A DNA stretch of 64,000 nt, taken from assembly GCA_015680685.1 (NCBI GenBank), contig MNCI01000651.1, positions 2,123,164-2,187,163 on the forward strand, in the 5' to 3' direction. The stretch's first letter is position 1, and every line of letters begins with the position of its first letter. This DNA is from Gnetum montanum (taxonomy: Eukaryota; Streptophyta; Gnetopsida; Gnetales; Gnetaceae). Shown here in pieces: positions 47,208 to 57,774 of the stretch. A program made the position numbers and the translations under genes. The notes beneath the pieces are model-generated. The model saw nothing but the letters and a program-made list of their open reading frames with translations. It did no database searches and was not told the origin of the DNA.

Positions 47208-47663
47208 TTAAATTTTGTGTGTTTTAACACTCCTCAATAATGTTGGCCGCTTTAAGCAGGGGTTTAAGCATCCTTGTAGCCCCAGGAAATTTCCCGCGAC
47301 TTGTGCACCCAGAAAACGCCACCGTACGGGGGTGCCTATGTTTGACATTATTTGCAGTAGTAGCAGAAGCAGAAGAGAAGCATACAGAGGAGGGTAATGG
47401 AGAAGCGAAAGAAGCAGCCACCATTGCACTTTTTCCCCTGCAATTCCAACTTCAAATTCAAATTCAAATTCTTCCACTGCAGTTCCAGCTACAGCTGCAT
47501 TTGCTTCTACAAAGCGGAGCAACACTAAAAACAGTGCCACCAAGGAGGAGGAGGAGAAACGGCCACAGAAACTGGATTTGGATTTGGATTTGGATTTGGC
47601 CATGTAGCACTTTCCAGATATGGTGCGCATCAAGGGCCCGGCCATGAGACCGAGGATTTGCAA
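47208..47663 (-). CDS. Hypothetical ORF with signal-peptide-like stretch and hexanucleotide repeats
   Basis: Open for 151 codons. An internal Met (about 47,600) starts MAKSKSKSKSSFCG, with VALFLVLLRFVEANA soon after. A basic start, a hydrophobic core and small residues make this look like a secretion signal. The KSKSKS and EFEFEFE runs are encoded by hexanucleotide repeats (GGATTT-type near 47,574-47,599; AAATTC-type near 47,453-47,472), so they may be slippage products. Both other strands and frames are also open here. No family is recognised and no homologous copy is seen. It may be a 5' exon of a gene or chance. Confidence 0.25.
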   Translation of the reverse strand: MQILGLMAGPLMRTISGKCYMAKSKSKSKSSFCGRFSSSSLVALFLVLLRFVEANAAVAGTAVEEFEFEFEVGIAGEKVQWWLLLSLLHYPPLYASLLLLLLLQIMSNIGTPVRWRFLGAQVAGNFLGLQGCLNPCLKRPTLLRSVKTHKI

Positions 47664-47751
47664 TCGCTTTTATATTTTTTTCGTGCATTGGTATTGCAAC
47701 TCCGTACGACGATTTCATGCTCCATCTTGAAAGCTCGACTCCACTCATCAC

Positions 47752-48561
47752 GTTAGGGTCTGTAATATCTTTTACGCCTCTGGGTTATCTTGTTTTCGTT
47801 TCATTTGTGTCCGTTTTAGGTCCACGTGTCTTCCGAAATTTTGTGGGAAAGAATTTCACCTTAGAGTTTTAATCTAGTTTGAGTTGTTTGTTTGACATCT
47901 CCTTGTTTGTATTTTGTTTTCTATGCTTTTTTGTTGCCAATTCATCTTCATTCCCATAGAATGAAATGTAAGGAATTGTATAGGGGTCCATGCCTAATGA
48001 TGGTACGATCATTTTCTTTTCACTTTAGTTGTATCATGTAGATTAGAAATTCTGAATTTTAAAACTTTGCTGGCGTACGTTAGCTATGTCGCGTTCACAG
48101 AGCAAGTTACAGACACTTGCGAGGGGAATGACGTGCAGTATGAGGAAGACCCAACAAATTTTGAAATTCAGGATGATTTATTGATCAATAGAGAGAAGCC
48201 ATGAAAAAGGGTAGAATTTTATGTTATCAATGATGTTTCAGAAATATTTGATTCCTTCCTATTTACTATGTTGTTCCCAAAAGAAGAAAGCACAACGAAC
48301 GGAGTATACACAAACATCTTTCTTTAGGCATTAAACGCAAGGGGCAAAGGTGCAGAATGAGTTAGAAAGAAAGCAAAACTGACCTAGAGTCAGCTGATCA
48401 AACAACGTGGAGGAGGCAAACAGAGAAGGAAAACACTATCAAAAAGGCACAAAAAGGGAAACACAACAAAATGAATGTAAAGACACACAAAAGGAAAACC
48501 GAGAAAAAGCATTCAAAAATACACATAAAGGAAAACAAAGCCAAAACATTGGAAAGATAGA
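47752..48561. other. No recognisable gene
   Basis: A short open stretch near 48,069-48,204 (ending EDPTNFEIQDDLLINREKP) looks protein-like, but I do not recognise it. A purine-rich stretch at 48,360-48,560 leads up to the chromovirus. Confidence 0.35.
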
Positions 48562-48566
48562 TTAGA
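48562..48566. repeat. Target duplication of the chromovirus, left (TTAGA)
   Basis: Identical to 55,144-55,148. Confidence 0.9.
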
Positions 48567-49115
48567 TGTAAGAGAGGTAGCAGGGTTGTTGGTAGCCTGC
48601 TACCTCCCCCACGGTTCGGGGGCCGTGGGGACACAAGGGTCCTCCTCTCCTTGTGTCTTCAGAACCATACTGGCATGGTAGTTCCATGCATTAGTAAGAG
48701 GAGGCTACGACCTACCTCATTAGCCCACTTGGTAGGACCTTGCCTGGGAGGGTTGCGTAGTTCAACTTTGCATTGGGGTGTTTTTACCGGGTGTGTCATG
48801 GGACGTGCTATGGGATGTTGTGAGCACTCTTTGGAACACGACACCAACTACCAGGACACAGTGATGAATTTGGAGGGTTTAGCTGGTAGTCCCCGTGGTG
48901 TCCACATGAGTGGAGCAAGGGAGTGCTATTTAGCTTGTTAGCGTATTGTGAATATTGTTTATGAAACACTGCTCAGGAGACATGCTAACTCTAACACATT
49001 GTTTGTTGGCATGTGTTTCAGGCTTGTTGATTGCTAAGAGTTTTGTCTTGATTCAGAATCTGCTTGGGAAAATCTTGAGGTGCCGAACAACGTACTCAGG
49101 GACAACATTGTTACA
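48567..49115 (+). repeat. 5' LTR of the chromovirus
   Basis: TGTAAGAGAG to TTGTTACA. It opens with a perfect 11-bp inverted repeat (GAGGTAGCAGG, 11-base loop, CCTGCTACCTC). A second hairpin follows (CCCCACGG, loop, CCGTGGGG near 48,607-48,630). Confidence 0.9.
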
Positions 49116-49117
49116 GA

Positions 49118-49130
49118 TGGTATCAGAGCC
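49118..49130 (+). promoter_or_regulatory. Primer binding site (initiator tRNA-Met)
   Basis: TGGTATCAGAGCC, two bases after the LTR end, is complementary to the 3' end of tRNA-iMet, as is usual for plant chromoviruses and Copia elements. Confidence 0.9.
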
Positions 49131-49274
49131 TCACAGTTTTAGTTGTTGGTAAAAGTTTTTCGCTAAGTTGGTATCAAGGGTTTTCGTTTGTGAGGTTTCC
49201 ATTTTCACGATTTTCAACTTCTGCTAGCCACTCCCTTGGAGGGTGGCCTTGTGCTAAAGCTCTCTTTAGCAAAC

Positions 49275-50305
49275 ATGGAGCCAGGTGGACCGAGTGACAT
49301 GGCTGATGTTCAAAAAAATCTAGAAATTGAGGCCGAAATAGAACTTGGTCAAGATGAGACTAAGTTTCAAACGTTGTGGGANTATTCGTATCCTTGGAAG
49401 AGGCACAAACAAAAGCATCCTTGGTTGAGGACTTAGTTGGTCAAGTGAAAGTTCTCGAGGATGCTCTGGTGGGGGTAAATCAAGAACTATCTGATTTGAA
49501 AATTGAAAACATCATCCTAAAATCCTCCTTAGTAGAACTCTTGGCAGATGAGCCAGTAGCGATGGCTCGTATCAAAGCTAGAGAACCGAGTTCTTATGGT
49601 GGTGAGAGAAATGATGCTAAAATTGATGCCTTCCTCCATGATACGGAGATGTACCTAAATACCAGGGGTGTTCCTGCAACCCAAAAGGTCTCCACAGCAT
49701 CACAATTTCTCATCGGAAGTGCTAAGCTATGGTGGCTTAGTCTCCTCCATGCCCAAGGAAAGGGCACCATGATAGAAAAGATTGAGACATGGGACAGCTT
49801 CAAGGCTGCATTGATCAAACAGTTCCATCCTCGGAACTCTGAATGGGTCGCTAGAACCAAGCTAGAGACCCTAAAACATGCAGGGAAGCTTGAGGATTAT
49901 ATTAATAGCTTCCAAGAGCTTATGTTGCTGATTCCTGATATGGGAGATAGGGATCGTTTTTTCAAATTTGCAAATGGGCTACAACCATGGGTGCAAATGG
50001 AATTGCGTTGAAGAGGCACTGACTCCCCCATAGAGGCTATTGCAGCTGCTGGCACTTCTCTGGACTTCAAGGCAATGAAGCAAAATAAGGGTAAGCATGG
50101 CACGTCCTCCCACTCTCAGAGAATAGATACAGGATCCATCAAGGGTGGAAACACCTACAGATCAATTCAGCAAGGCAATCGCCTGATGGGTGGTCCTCTA
50201 GGGAACCAAGGCTCCCAACAAAAATGCAAAGATACAGGGAGCAAGTGGCAACCTGGGACCAAGAAGAAGCAATTTAAAGGAGGTGTCTTTAAGGGGCCAA
50301 TTTAG
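49275..50305 (+). pseudogene. gag of the chromovirus
   Basis: The start at 49,275 (MEPGGPSDMADVQ) is in a different frame from the rest. The frame changes at the unresolved base N49,382, after which VSLEEAQTKASLVEDLVGQV continues. The retrotransposon gag domain spans YLNTRGVPATQK to QPWVQMELR near 49,650-50,010, with WWLSLL and WDSFKAALIKQF as its core. A stop replaces the codon after MELR. The basic Gly/Lys-rich tail (50,075-50,305) leads to a decayed knuckle (CFLYHGNHLT). Confidence 0.85.
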
Positions 50306-50579
50306 TGCTTCTTGTATCATGGAAATCACTTGACATGAAATTTCCCCCTAAGTTCAAGAAGGACTAAGGCTAGGTAGGGGCCAGCCCCTGTGAAACAATT
50401 GATCGCACTCAATTATCGCCCTTACCCATGCCTTCAAATCACTGATGGAAGCACATCCGGGGAACAGCGAAGGCTAGTGATGATGATGGAGTTATTAGGC
50501 ATGGTTACACAAAGGTCAGGGGCTGGAAACTCCCAGAATCCTAATCCTAATACTCTACATCAGGTTCAATTGGCCCCAA

Positions 50580-51091
50580 TCACTATGAGCTCAAGTTAGT
50601 TATGTGTCCTAATTGATAATGGGGCTAGTCACAATTACATGGTTGCAGCCATGGTGAAGGACCTACAGCTAAAGATGGAACCCGTGCAAGCATCCTGCAA
50701 GCTGGCCAAGTTCAGACCCCTTCGGTGCATCGAGGTGTGTCATGGTGTCCCTGTTCAAGTAGGCTCATGGGAAGGAGTGCTAGATTTTTCAATTCTAGAC
50801 ATGGACTCCTTTCAGGTCATTTTGGGAAAAGAATTTTTACGTAAAGCCAAAGTTTTCATAGCCCCACATCTGAACTTGATTTTTATTTCACATGAAAGCT
50901 CCCCATGCTTCGTTCAAACTCATGGAGCACAGATGAAAAAGAATGAGAATGCTAGCCCTCAGATTGTATCACCAATGGTGATGAAATGTTTGGCAAGGAA
51001 CCCTACCAGGAAATTTTTGCTAGCTATGCAAATGGGTGATCCTTCTGAGGCTTGTGGATCCCAAGCTATTGTTGACCCATGCATAGCATAG
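50580..51091 (+). pseudogene. Protease region of the chromovirus
   Basis: CVLIDNGASHNYMV near 50,603 is the retropepsin active site; the usual D-S-G-A is D-N-G-A here, with catalytic Asp at 50,615. VILGKEFLRKAKVFIAPHLN near 50,818 is the I-L-G-x-x-(F/W)-L flap-side motif and the next strand. It is in frame with RT. Confidence 0.8.
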
Positions 51092-52516
51092 GTGCTTGAT
51101 AAGTTTAAAGATGTGATGCCACCTGAACTACCTGGTAGTTTGCCACCTTGGAGAACAGTGGATCACAAAATCGAATTGCAGCCTAGCACTAATCCTTCTA
51201 TCCAGAGGCCATACTGGTTAACATGACCAGAATTAGGGGAACTGAAAAAGTAGCTTGAAGGGTTAATGTCCAAGGGATACATTCATCCCTCAAAATCCTC
51301 TTATGGGGCACTGGTGCTATTTGTTACCAAGGAGGACAGAATGCTACGACTCTGCTATGATTATAAACTATTGAATAAACACACGATCAAGAACAAGTAT
51401 CCAGTACCGCTCATTTTTGACTTGTTCGATCAATTGGCAAGGGCTCGATATTTTACCCGGTTAGACCTCAGACAAAGATATTATCAGGTTTGCATTGCAA
51501 AAGGGGATGAAGCAAAAACTGCATGTGTAACGTAGTATGGATCATATGAATGGACCATAATGCCTTTCGGGCTTTGAAATGCACCTGCTACATTTTGCAC
51601 GTTGATGAACCAGATATTTCGACCTTTCCTAGACAAGTTTGTGGTCATTTATCTTGATGACATCCTAATATATAGATAGACAATGGAGGAACATGCCCTC
51701 CACTTGCAAATGGTCCTTGAGAAGCTACAGGAAAATCAGCTGTATTTTAAGAAAGAAAAATGTAAATTCTGCTACTTGGAGCTAAAATTTTTGAGGCATC
51801 TCGTGGGGCATGGGCAGGTAAAGCCAAATCCAAGGAAGGTAGAGGTTGTGCGTAAATGGCCCGCTCCCACTAATGTGCATGAGGTTAGACAGTTCATGGG
51901 GTTAGCTAGTTTCTATCGGAAATTCATCAAAAATTTCTCAGGAATTGCTACTCCTTTGATCAATTTGCAAAAGAAAGAAGTTGCATGGGAGTGGGACACA
52001 AATTGTCAGAAAGCCTTCGAGAGGATCAAAGAGGCCTTAACCTCCCATCCAGTGTTGGCATTGCCCGATTTCTCAAAACCCTTTGAGGTTCACACGGAAG
52101 CCAATGACAATGTAATTAGGGACGTCTTGCTACAGGAAGGTCATCCTGTCGCTTATGTAAGCCGAAAGCTAAATCAAGTAGAGCAAAGGTGGCCAATCCA
52201 TGAAAAGCAAATGTTTGCTATTGTCCATTGCTTGAGAGCATGAGGACACTACTTGCTGGGAAGTTGTGTCCTCGTGAAGACGGATAACCTAGCCACTAGC
52301 TACTTAATGAATCAAACAAAGCTAAGGCCCAAACAGGCTCGATGGTTGGCCATGTTGTCTGAATTTGATTTGCAATTGACTTACCATCCTGGGAAGGAGA
52401 ACGTGGTGGAAAATGCATTGAGTCACCATCCTCAACCTTCCTCTAAGCTCTTTTCCATCATTGGGCCACAAACTTCACATGTTCAATGTCACGAAGTGTT
52501 GCTGGCAAGAATTTAA
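51092..52516 (+). pseudogene. Reverse transcriptase and RNase H of the chromovirus
   Basis: RT starts at VLDKFKDVMPPELPGSLPPW. Motifs: LCYDYKLLNKHTIKNKYPVP, then YFTRLDLRQRYYQV (first Asp intact), then IMPFGL*NAPATF, then [11 protein letters not shown] (YLDD at 51,650-51,661 intact), then FYRKFIKNFSGIATPL. RNase H follows: FEVHTEANDNVIRDVLLQEG (family: TDAS), then HEKQMFAIVHCLRA, then VKTDNLATSYL, then YHPGKENVVENALSHHP (family: G..N..ADALSR). Stops at positions corresponding to Arg, Gln or Trp codons break it. Confidence 0.9.
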
Positions 52517-53700
52517 GATGGGTTGAAAAGGGACCCCCATATCATTGATTTAATGAAGTTGATAGAAACTGGGTGAGCACCGTAGTTCAAAATGAGGGAT
52601 GGACTACTTTGGTTTTGAGATAACCAGATATGCATTTCGGATTGGGATGGTCTACGCAAGGAGATCATTCAAGAATGCCATGACACACAATGGGCAGGGC
52701 ACTCGGGACAGCAAAGAACCTTGGCTCTCATTGAGAGAACCTTCTTCTGGCCAAAAATGTCTCGAGATGTGATTGCTTATATCCAGAATTTTCTGGTGTG
52801 CCAACAAGATAAGGGATCTATGAAGCATCTGACTGGTCTTCTGCTGCGCTTGGAAATCCCTCCATTTCCATGGGCTACAGTGTCTATGGACTTCATCGCA
52901 GGATTGCCAAATATTCAGGGTTTAAGCAGCATTATTGTTGTGGTGGAAAAATTCTCTAAATTTTCGATATTCATTCCCTGTTCATCACAGTGTTCAGCTG
53001 AGGACACAGTAGCATATTATTTTGATAGGGTGGTTTGATATTTTGGGTTACCCATGAGCATCATTTCAAATCATGATCTGTGCTTCACAAGTGCTTTCTG
53101 GCGAGCACTATTTGGCATGATGGGTACCACCCTTAAATTGTCAATGAGCTTTCATCCGTAGACCGATGGGTAGATGGAATGGATGAATCAGGTACTTGAA
53201 GAGTACATGCGTCACTATGTTTGTAGTAACCAAAAGAACTGCCCATTTCTATTAGGGATTTCCCAGCTGAGCTATAACATCCAAAAGTTCTTAGCTATAG
53301 GGTTCTCTCCTGTAGAATTGGTAATGGGAAGGTAGCCCATTACCCCTCATATGGTCTCTCCCTCATTGCAGGGACGACATCCCACAGTGAATGAATTCTT
53401 GAAGAGGTGGTTTGAAAATGTTGATACAACAAAGTATCATTTGGAGAGGGTAGCACAGCGAATGAAAAAGTATGCTGATCAAAAACGCCAACGTCGTGAG
53501 TTTAAGATGGGAGATTGGGTCCTCCTGAAGTTGGACCCATGTTAGGTTAAACCGAAACAGGGAACTACCTCCAAGCTGATGAGGTAGTATGATGGTCCCT
53601 TCCAGAACATTGATAAAATCAACCTTGTAACATATAAGCTTTAGCTACCGATCAATATGGACCGAGTCCATCCAGTTTTTCATGTAAACATGCTAAAGCC
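52517..53700 (+). pseudogene. Integrase of the chromovirus
   Basis: The zinc-binding N-terminus keeps the two His (CHDTQWAGHSG) but only one Cys of the CxxC pair (LVCQQDKG near 52,793). In the catalytic core the first Asp is present (VSMDFIAGLP near 52,880). The second is replaced by Asn (ISNHDLCFTSAFW near 53,063; the family reads SDRD). The Glu is in VLEEYMRHY near 53,193. The C-terminal part has FKMGDWVLLKL and VHPVFHVNMLKP. The missing Asp alone would abolish activity. Confidence 0.88.
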
Positions 53701-53977
53701 ATTGCCAGATGGGTTCCCCTATCCAGAGAGAAGCCTCTTGATTAGAGAGTGACCTTGTATACAATATATACAAGGAAAGAGAGTAGAATGAATCCAGAAC
53801 TTCCGGACCACTGGCCATGGGGCAGATTTGAAAGTGGAGTTCCTCGTCCATTGGAAACATTGTCCTGACTCAGACGATAGCTGGGAACCACTGGAGCACT
53901 TGAGGTCTCAGGAAAACTTGATCCTGGACTTCTTTAGGGAGCAAGAAATTGACCTCCCACCTTGGCTACTCCAATGA
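53701..53977 (+). pseudogene. C-terminal chromodomain of the chromovirus
   Basis: VEFLVHWKHCPDSDDSWEPL, then EHLRSQENLILDF, near 53,833-53,940 is a chromodomain (strand, W, acidic loop, SWEP, C-terminal helix). In chromoviruses this domain is thought to guide integration to marked chromatin. The frame ends LPPWLLQ with TGA at 53,975. About 600 bases of noncoding sequence follow before the polypurine tract. Confidence 0.88.
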
Positions 53978-54565
53978 TGGATGGAGAAACCTCCCATGTA
54001 AAAAAAATTAGAAGAGGTGTGACATGTGGTGCCTTATAGGATTCAAGAGCAAATCCCTATGGGAGTCGTCCTCAAAAATGGGAGGAAGGTTCCTGGAGCC
54101 ATTCAAAGTTCTCTATAGGCGATGGGGCTTAAGACTCAAAGAGTGTTGAACTTAAGACCCCTAGATCTTGGAATCATACGAATCAGGGAACACCCTAGAA
54201 CTCATGGATCCCTAGGTCGGTGCATTCTATCATGTTGCAATGATAGACCACTTGATGTTCTCCCATAGCTTGGCATTTTAGAATAGTTATGGAAGGATGG
54301 ACAGTCCAAGTCTTAAGGAGTGATGCTCTTGACTTGGGTGTCAGATGCTAGGATGAGTTCAGATTCTAGGAAGATGGTCGAGTTCAACGAAAATTCTTTA
54401 CATCCTTAGGCCCTAGCAATTGGACCTTCCAGAACCAAAGATCCCTTCAAATTGACTGAGAATAGCATGGGCGTACTTCCCCGGAATTGATGGAATTCTC
54501 CCTTAGTTTTGATGTAGCAACCTCACGGGTTACCCAGGCCATGCTCCAAGGTCGTCACTCATTTT

Positions 54566-54579
54566 AAGCGGGGGAGAAT
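54566..54579 (+). promoter_or_regulatory. Polypurine tract of the chromovirus
   Basis: AAGCGGGGGAGAAT, directly before the TGTGAGAGAG start of the 3' LTR. Confidence 0.9.
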
Positions 54580-55143
54580 TGTGAGAGAGGTAGCAGGGTT
54601 ACTAGTAGCCTACTACCTCCCCCATGGTTTGGGGGCCATGGGGGCACAAGGGGTCCTTCGCTCCTTGTGTCTTCAGAACCATACTGACATGGCAGTTCTA
54701 TGCATTAGTAAGAGGAGGCTACAACCTACCTCATTACCCCACTCGATAGGACCTTGCCTGGGAGGGTTGCGTAGTTCAACTCTGCATTGGGGTGTTTTTA
54801 CCAGGTGTGTCATGGGATGTGCTATGGGATGTTGCGAGTGCTCTTTGGAGCACGACACCAACTACCAGCACGCGGTGATGAATATAGAGGGTTTAGCTGG
54901 TAGTCCTCGTGGTGTCCATGTGAGTGGAGCAAGGAAGTGTTATTTAGCTTGTTAGCGTATCACGAATATTGTTTATGAAACACCGCTCAGGAGACATGCT
55001 AACACTAACACATTGTTTGTTGGCATGTGTTTTAGGCTTGTTGGTTGCTGAGGTGTATTCCTCTTGAGTTTTGTCCTGATTCAGAAAATGCTTGGGAAAC
55101 TCTTAAGGTGCTGAACAATGTGCTCAGGGACAACGTTGTTACA
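54580..55143 (+). repeat. 3' LTR of the chromovirus
   Basis: TGTGAGAGAG to TTGTTACA. It is 15 bases longer than the 5' LTR, mainly through an extra GAGGTGTATTCCTCTT-type insert near 55,049. The second hairpin differs from the 5' LTR by a paired change (CCCCATGG/CCATGGGG). Confidence 0.9.
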
Positions 55144-55148
55144 TTAGA
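55144..55148. repeat. Target duplication of the chromovirus, right (TTAGA)
   Basis: Identical to 48,562-48,566. Confidence 0.9.
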
Positions 55149-55575
55149 TGCTAGGCCATCAAATGACTATTGGCTATGGATAAATATCACATCCATGATT
55201 CTCTAAATTTTGAGATTTTCTAAAGTCTACAAAAAGATGAACTAAACTAACTTTTGATATTTATTTATTTATTTTAGAATAGGATTTCACTCTCACTTTA
55301 AACCAAAGGCCTTAGGAACCAAGGGCCTTAGGGCCTTAGATGAGGTATTTTCACATTAACCTCTATATCTAGTTTATACATAATTTATTTTCATCTCTGA
55401 CATAGAATAAGATGGAAATTGCTTAGAAAATACCATTGTTGAGGATAGTCAGAAAGGATATTTCTAAATACATCTCTAACACTCCCTTCTTCAACTATGG
55501 TGGTGGTGTTGATGCATAGTGGCGGTGTTGATAAATAAATTTTGGTCACACAGCAACACCTACAAAACTTGTTTT

Positions 55576-55776
55576 AAGAGAATATTGCTTAGGGCATTTC
55601 TCATATGGGTACGGAAACTTAAGAGTAGTCTCAACAAAAAGGGAAATGTGATGTTAGAACAAATAAAATCATATTTAAGAAAATATTGCTTAGAGCATCT
55701 CTCATATGGGTAAGGAAACCTAAGAATAGCCTCAATTGTAAGAGAAATGTGATGTTATAACAAATAAAATCAGACT
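55576..55776. repeat. 101-bp tandem duplication
   Basis: Copies start at 55,576 and 55,677 and share ATATTGCTTAG, CTCATATGGGTA and GAAATGTGATGTTA, with about 15 substitutions between them. Confidence 0.9.
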
Positions 55777-56792
55777 AACAATTTTGACATAGAAATTTAA
55801 ACTAATTGACCTATTAAAATTAAGACTTGGCAAGAAAAGTAAACAAGCCACTTATTGAATAAAAGACTGCAAATTTTAGAAAAGTTGTGAATTTTTTAAA
55901 AACTCCAAGTACAAGTTGAGATCTTTATCTGAAATGTCTATTTTAAACAAATGTTTGACAAAGAGTAATGCTCTCTGGTATAGGGGCATCAAATAAGAGG
56001 TGATTATGCAAATCAAGCAAAAGACTTAGTTCAAAATAGAGCAATGATCTGAAAATGAATGGCTCCAGTGCAATCTTATCTATGTGCTTAGGGAAAGTAC
56101 ACCTCCTTGTGCCTCTAGTTCTTCCATCTATTCACAGCTATGCCTCTTGTCCTCCTTCTTTGCCTAGACTGGTTTTGCTGCCTTCCTCCCCCATGAAAAA
56201 AAAGAATCCTAGCTTTTTAAACATGGTTGGGGATTTATTGAATTTGACCCTGGTTCTTCCCTTTCCTTACGCTTCCACCTCTTACTGTTACACTTCTTGA
56301 AACTGCACAAAACCAGAGAAGTAGAAGCAAAACCCATGATAGAAGAAACATGAAATATTAAGCAATTTTAACTTATATATGCAAATGTGCAACTCTGTCT
56401 GTGGGCATCATTACAACAATAGGTTCAACACAAAAATAATACTAATGTGGACAACTGCAATCTGTAAAATACAGATCCCACGATCAAAGGAAATCTTGTG
56501 CCACATCATGACGTGCAGTAGCCTATAACAATAAGTGTTGTAGACACTACCATCACAAATGCCAGCAACAATGTATGCAGTACCATCCAGTGGAAGGAAT
56601 GCAGCATGCACTAACTAAATACCACTATGTACGCCGCAACCCAGCAATGGCGCATGCACCATTAGCAGCAGCAGCACCCTGTAGGCCTAAGCCTCACCCC
56701 CTTCAGCCATGCTATATATATGGTTACAAGGAAATAGTCAAAAGGTATGTGTTTTTGACTTTAATCCAAATGTTTTCTTCTTTTCTATTGCG

Positions 56793-56890
56793 TTCATTGT
56801 GTTTCAGAAATTCTCTGTGTTGACATAAAGATTCATAAAGATTCATTGTGTTTCATAAATTCTCTGTGTTGACATAAAGATCCAAGAGCC
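56793..56890. repeat. 49-bp tandem duplication
   Basis: TTCATTGTGTTTCA starts at 56,793 and 56,842; both copies continue with AAATTCTCTGTGTTGACATA. Confidence 0.9.
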
Positions 56891-57774
56891 TGTTTCCAGA
56901 ATGTATTATTATGTTTTTTCTGTTGATTTACTTTTACTGATCTATAAATCACACCTCCATGGACCATGTGGCCTGCCATTGCATCACTATGCACGACACA
57001 ACCTACAACAACAAATGTTGATGAGCTACATAGGATTGAACCTCACACAGTAGCCGACGATGGCTGTCAACCGCAGCATTGCTTCACTAAATGACACTGC
57101 TGCCAACCCAAAAACCAACACATAAGGAACATCAAGATTCTAGCTCCAAAGATAAGTCCATATCTAGTATGACTGCTGATATCTTTGGCATGAATCAGAG
57201 TTGGCGTACACCCTTTGCCAACTTTTGCTCGAGACTTCATCTAGCAATGATTGTAATAGCCGTCGAGCTTGCAATCTGCTGACACATGACCATGCAGGCT
57301 GACTAACCTACCATGATGGCAGAGCCATGAAACTGGAAACTGACAATTAATGCATATTTCCTCCAACAAGTCCTGTAGCCAGACCATAGCAGCTCATTTT
57401 CCACACAATGTCGGTTGTAGCCAGAACATTCCCTGAAACATCTAGTTTGTGAGCATGATAACTCCGCTACTTCCAGGCTAGCCAAGCATGCTGAAACACC
57501 CAAAAATTTCAAGATCCTCTTGCTTCACCAGGGTCTCAAAATTTAGGCAAGGGATTTCCACAAGTGCAATGTCATGACAGTTTGGCAGGAATGAATGCAC
57601 TGAGCTTAGACTGCTCAGTTCGGCAAGTCTTCTACCTCTAGTGTTACAGACTCTCTGACCTGCCCATATGGGTAATTCACCTAGCTAATAGTCTATTCAA
57701 AAACCATGCTTGGGGTTGTTGGCGGTGCTTAGGATGCACAAAATAGTTTAGCAAGTTTTCTAGTGAGGAAGTTT

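Larger units (their letters stand above)
48567..55143 (+). mobile_element. Complete Ty3/gypsy chromovirus (6,577 bp), inactive
   Basis: LTRs of 549 and 564 bases, a tRNA-Met primer binding site, gag, protease, RT-RNase H, integrase, chromodomain and polypurine tract, bounded by an exact 5-bp duplication. Domain order (integrase after RT) and the C-terminal chromodomain place it among plant chromoviruses. From 49,376 to the stop at 53,975 all open segments share one frame. Decay is thus mainly by substitution, apart from one shift at the unresolved base 49,382. The LTRs differ at several percent of positions, mostly transitions. Confidence 0.92.
55149..57774. other. No recognisable gene; contains short tandem duplications
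   Basis: Short open frames on both strands carry no recognisable domain. Structure is limited to the two tandem duplications listed separately. Confidence 0.4.
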
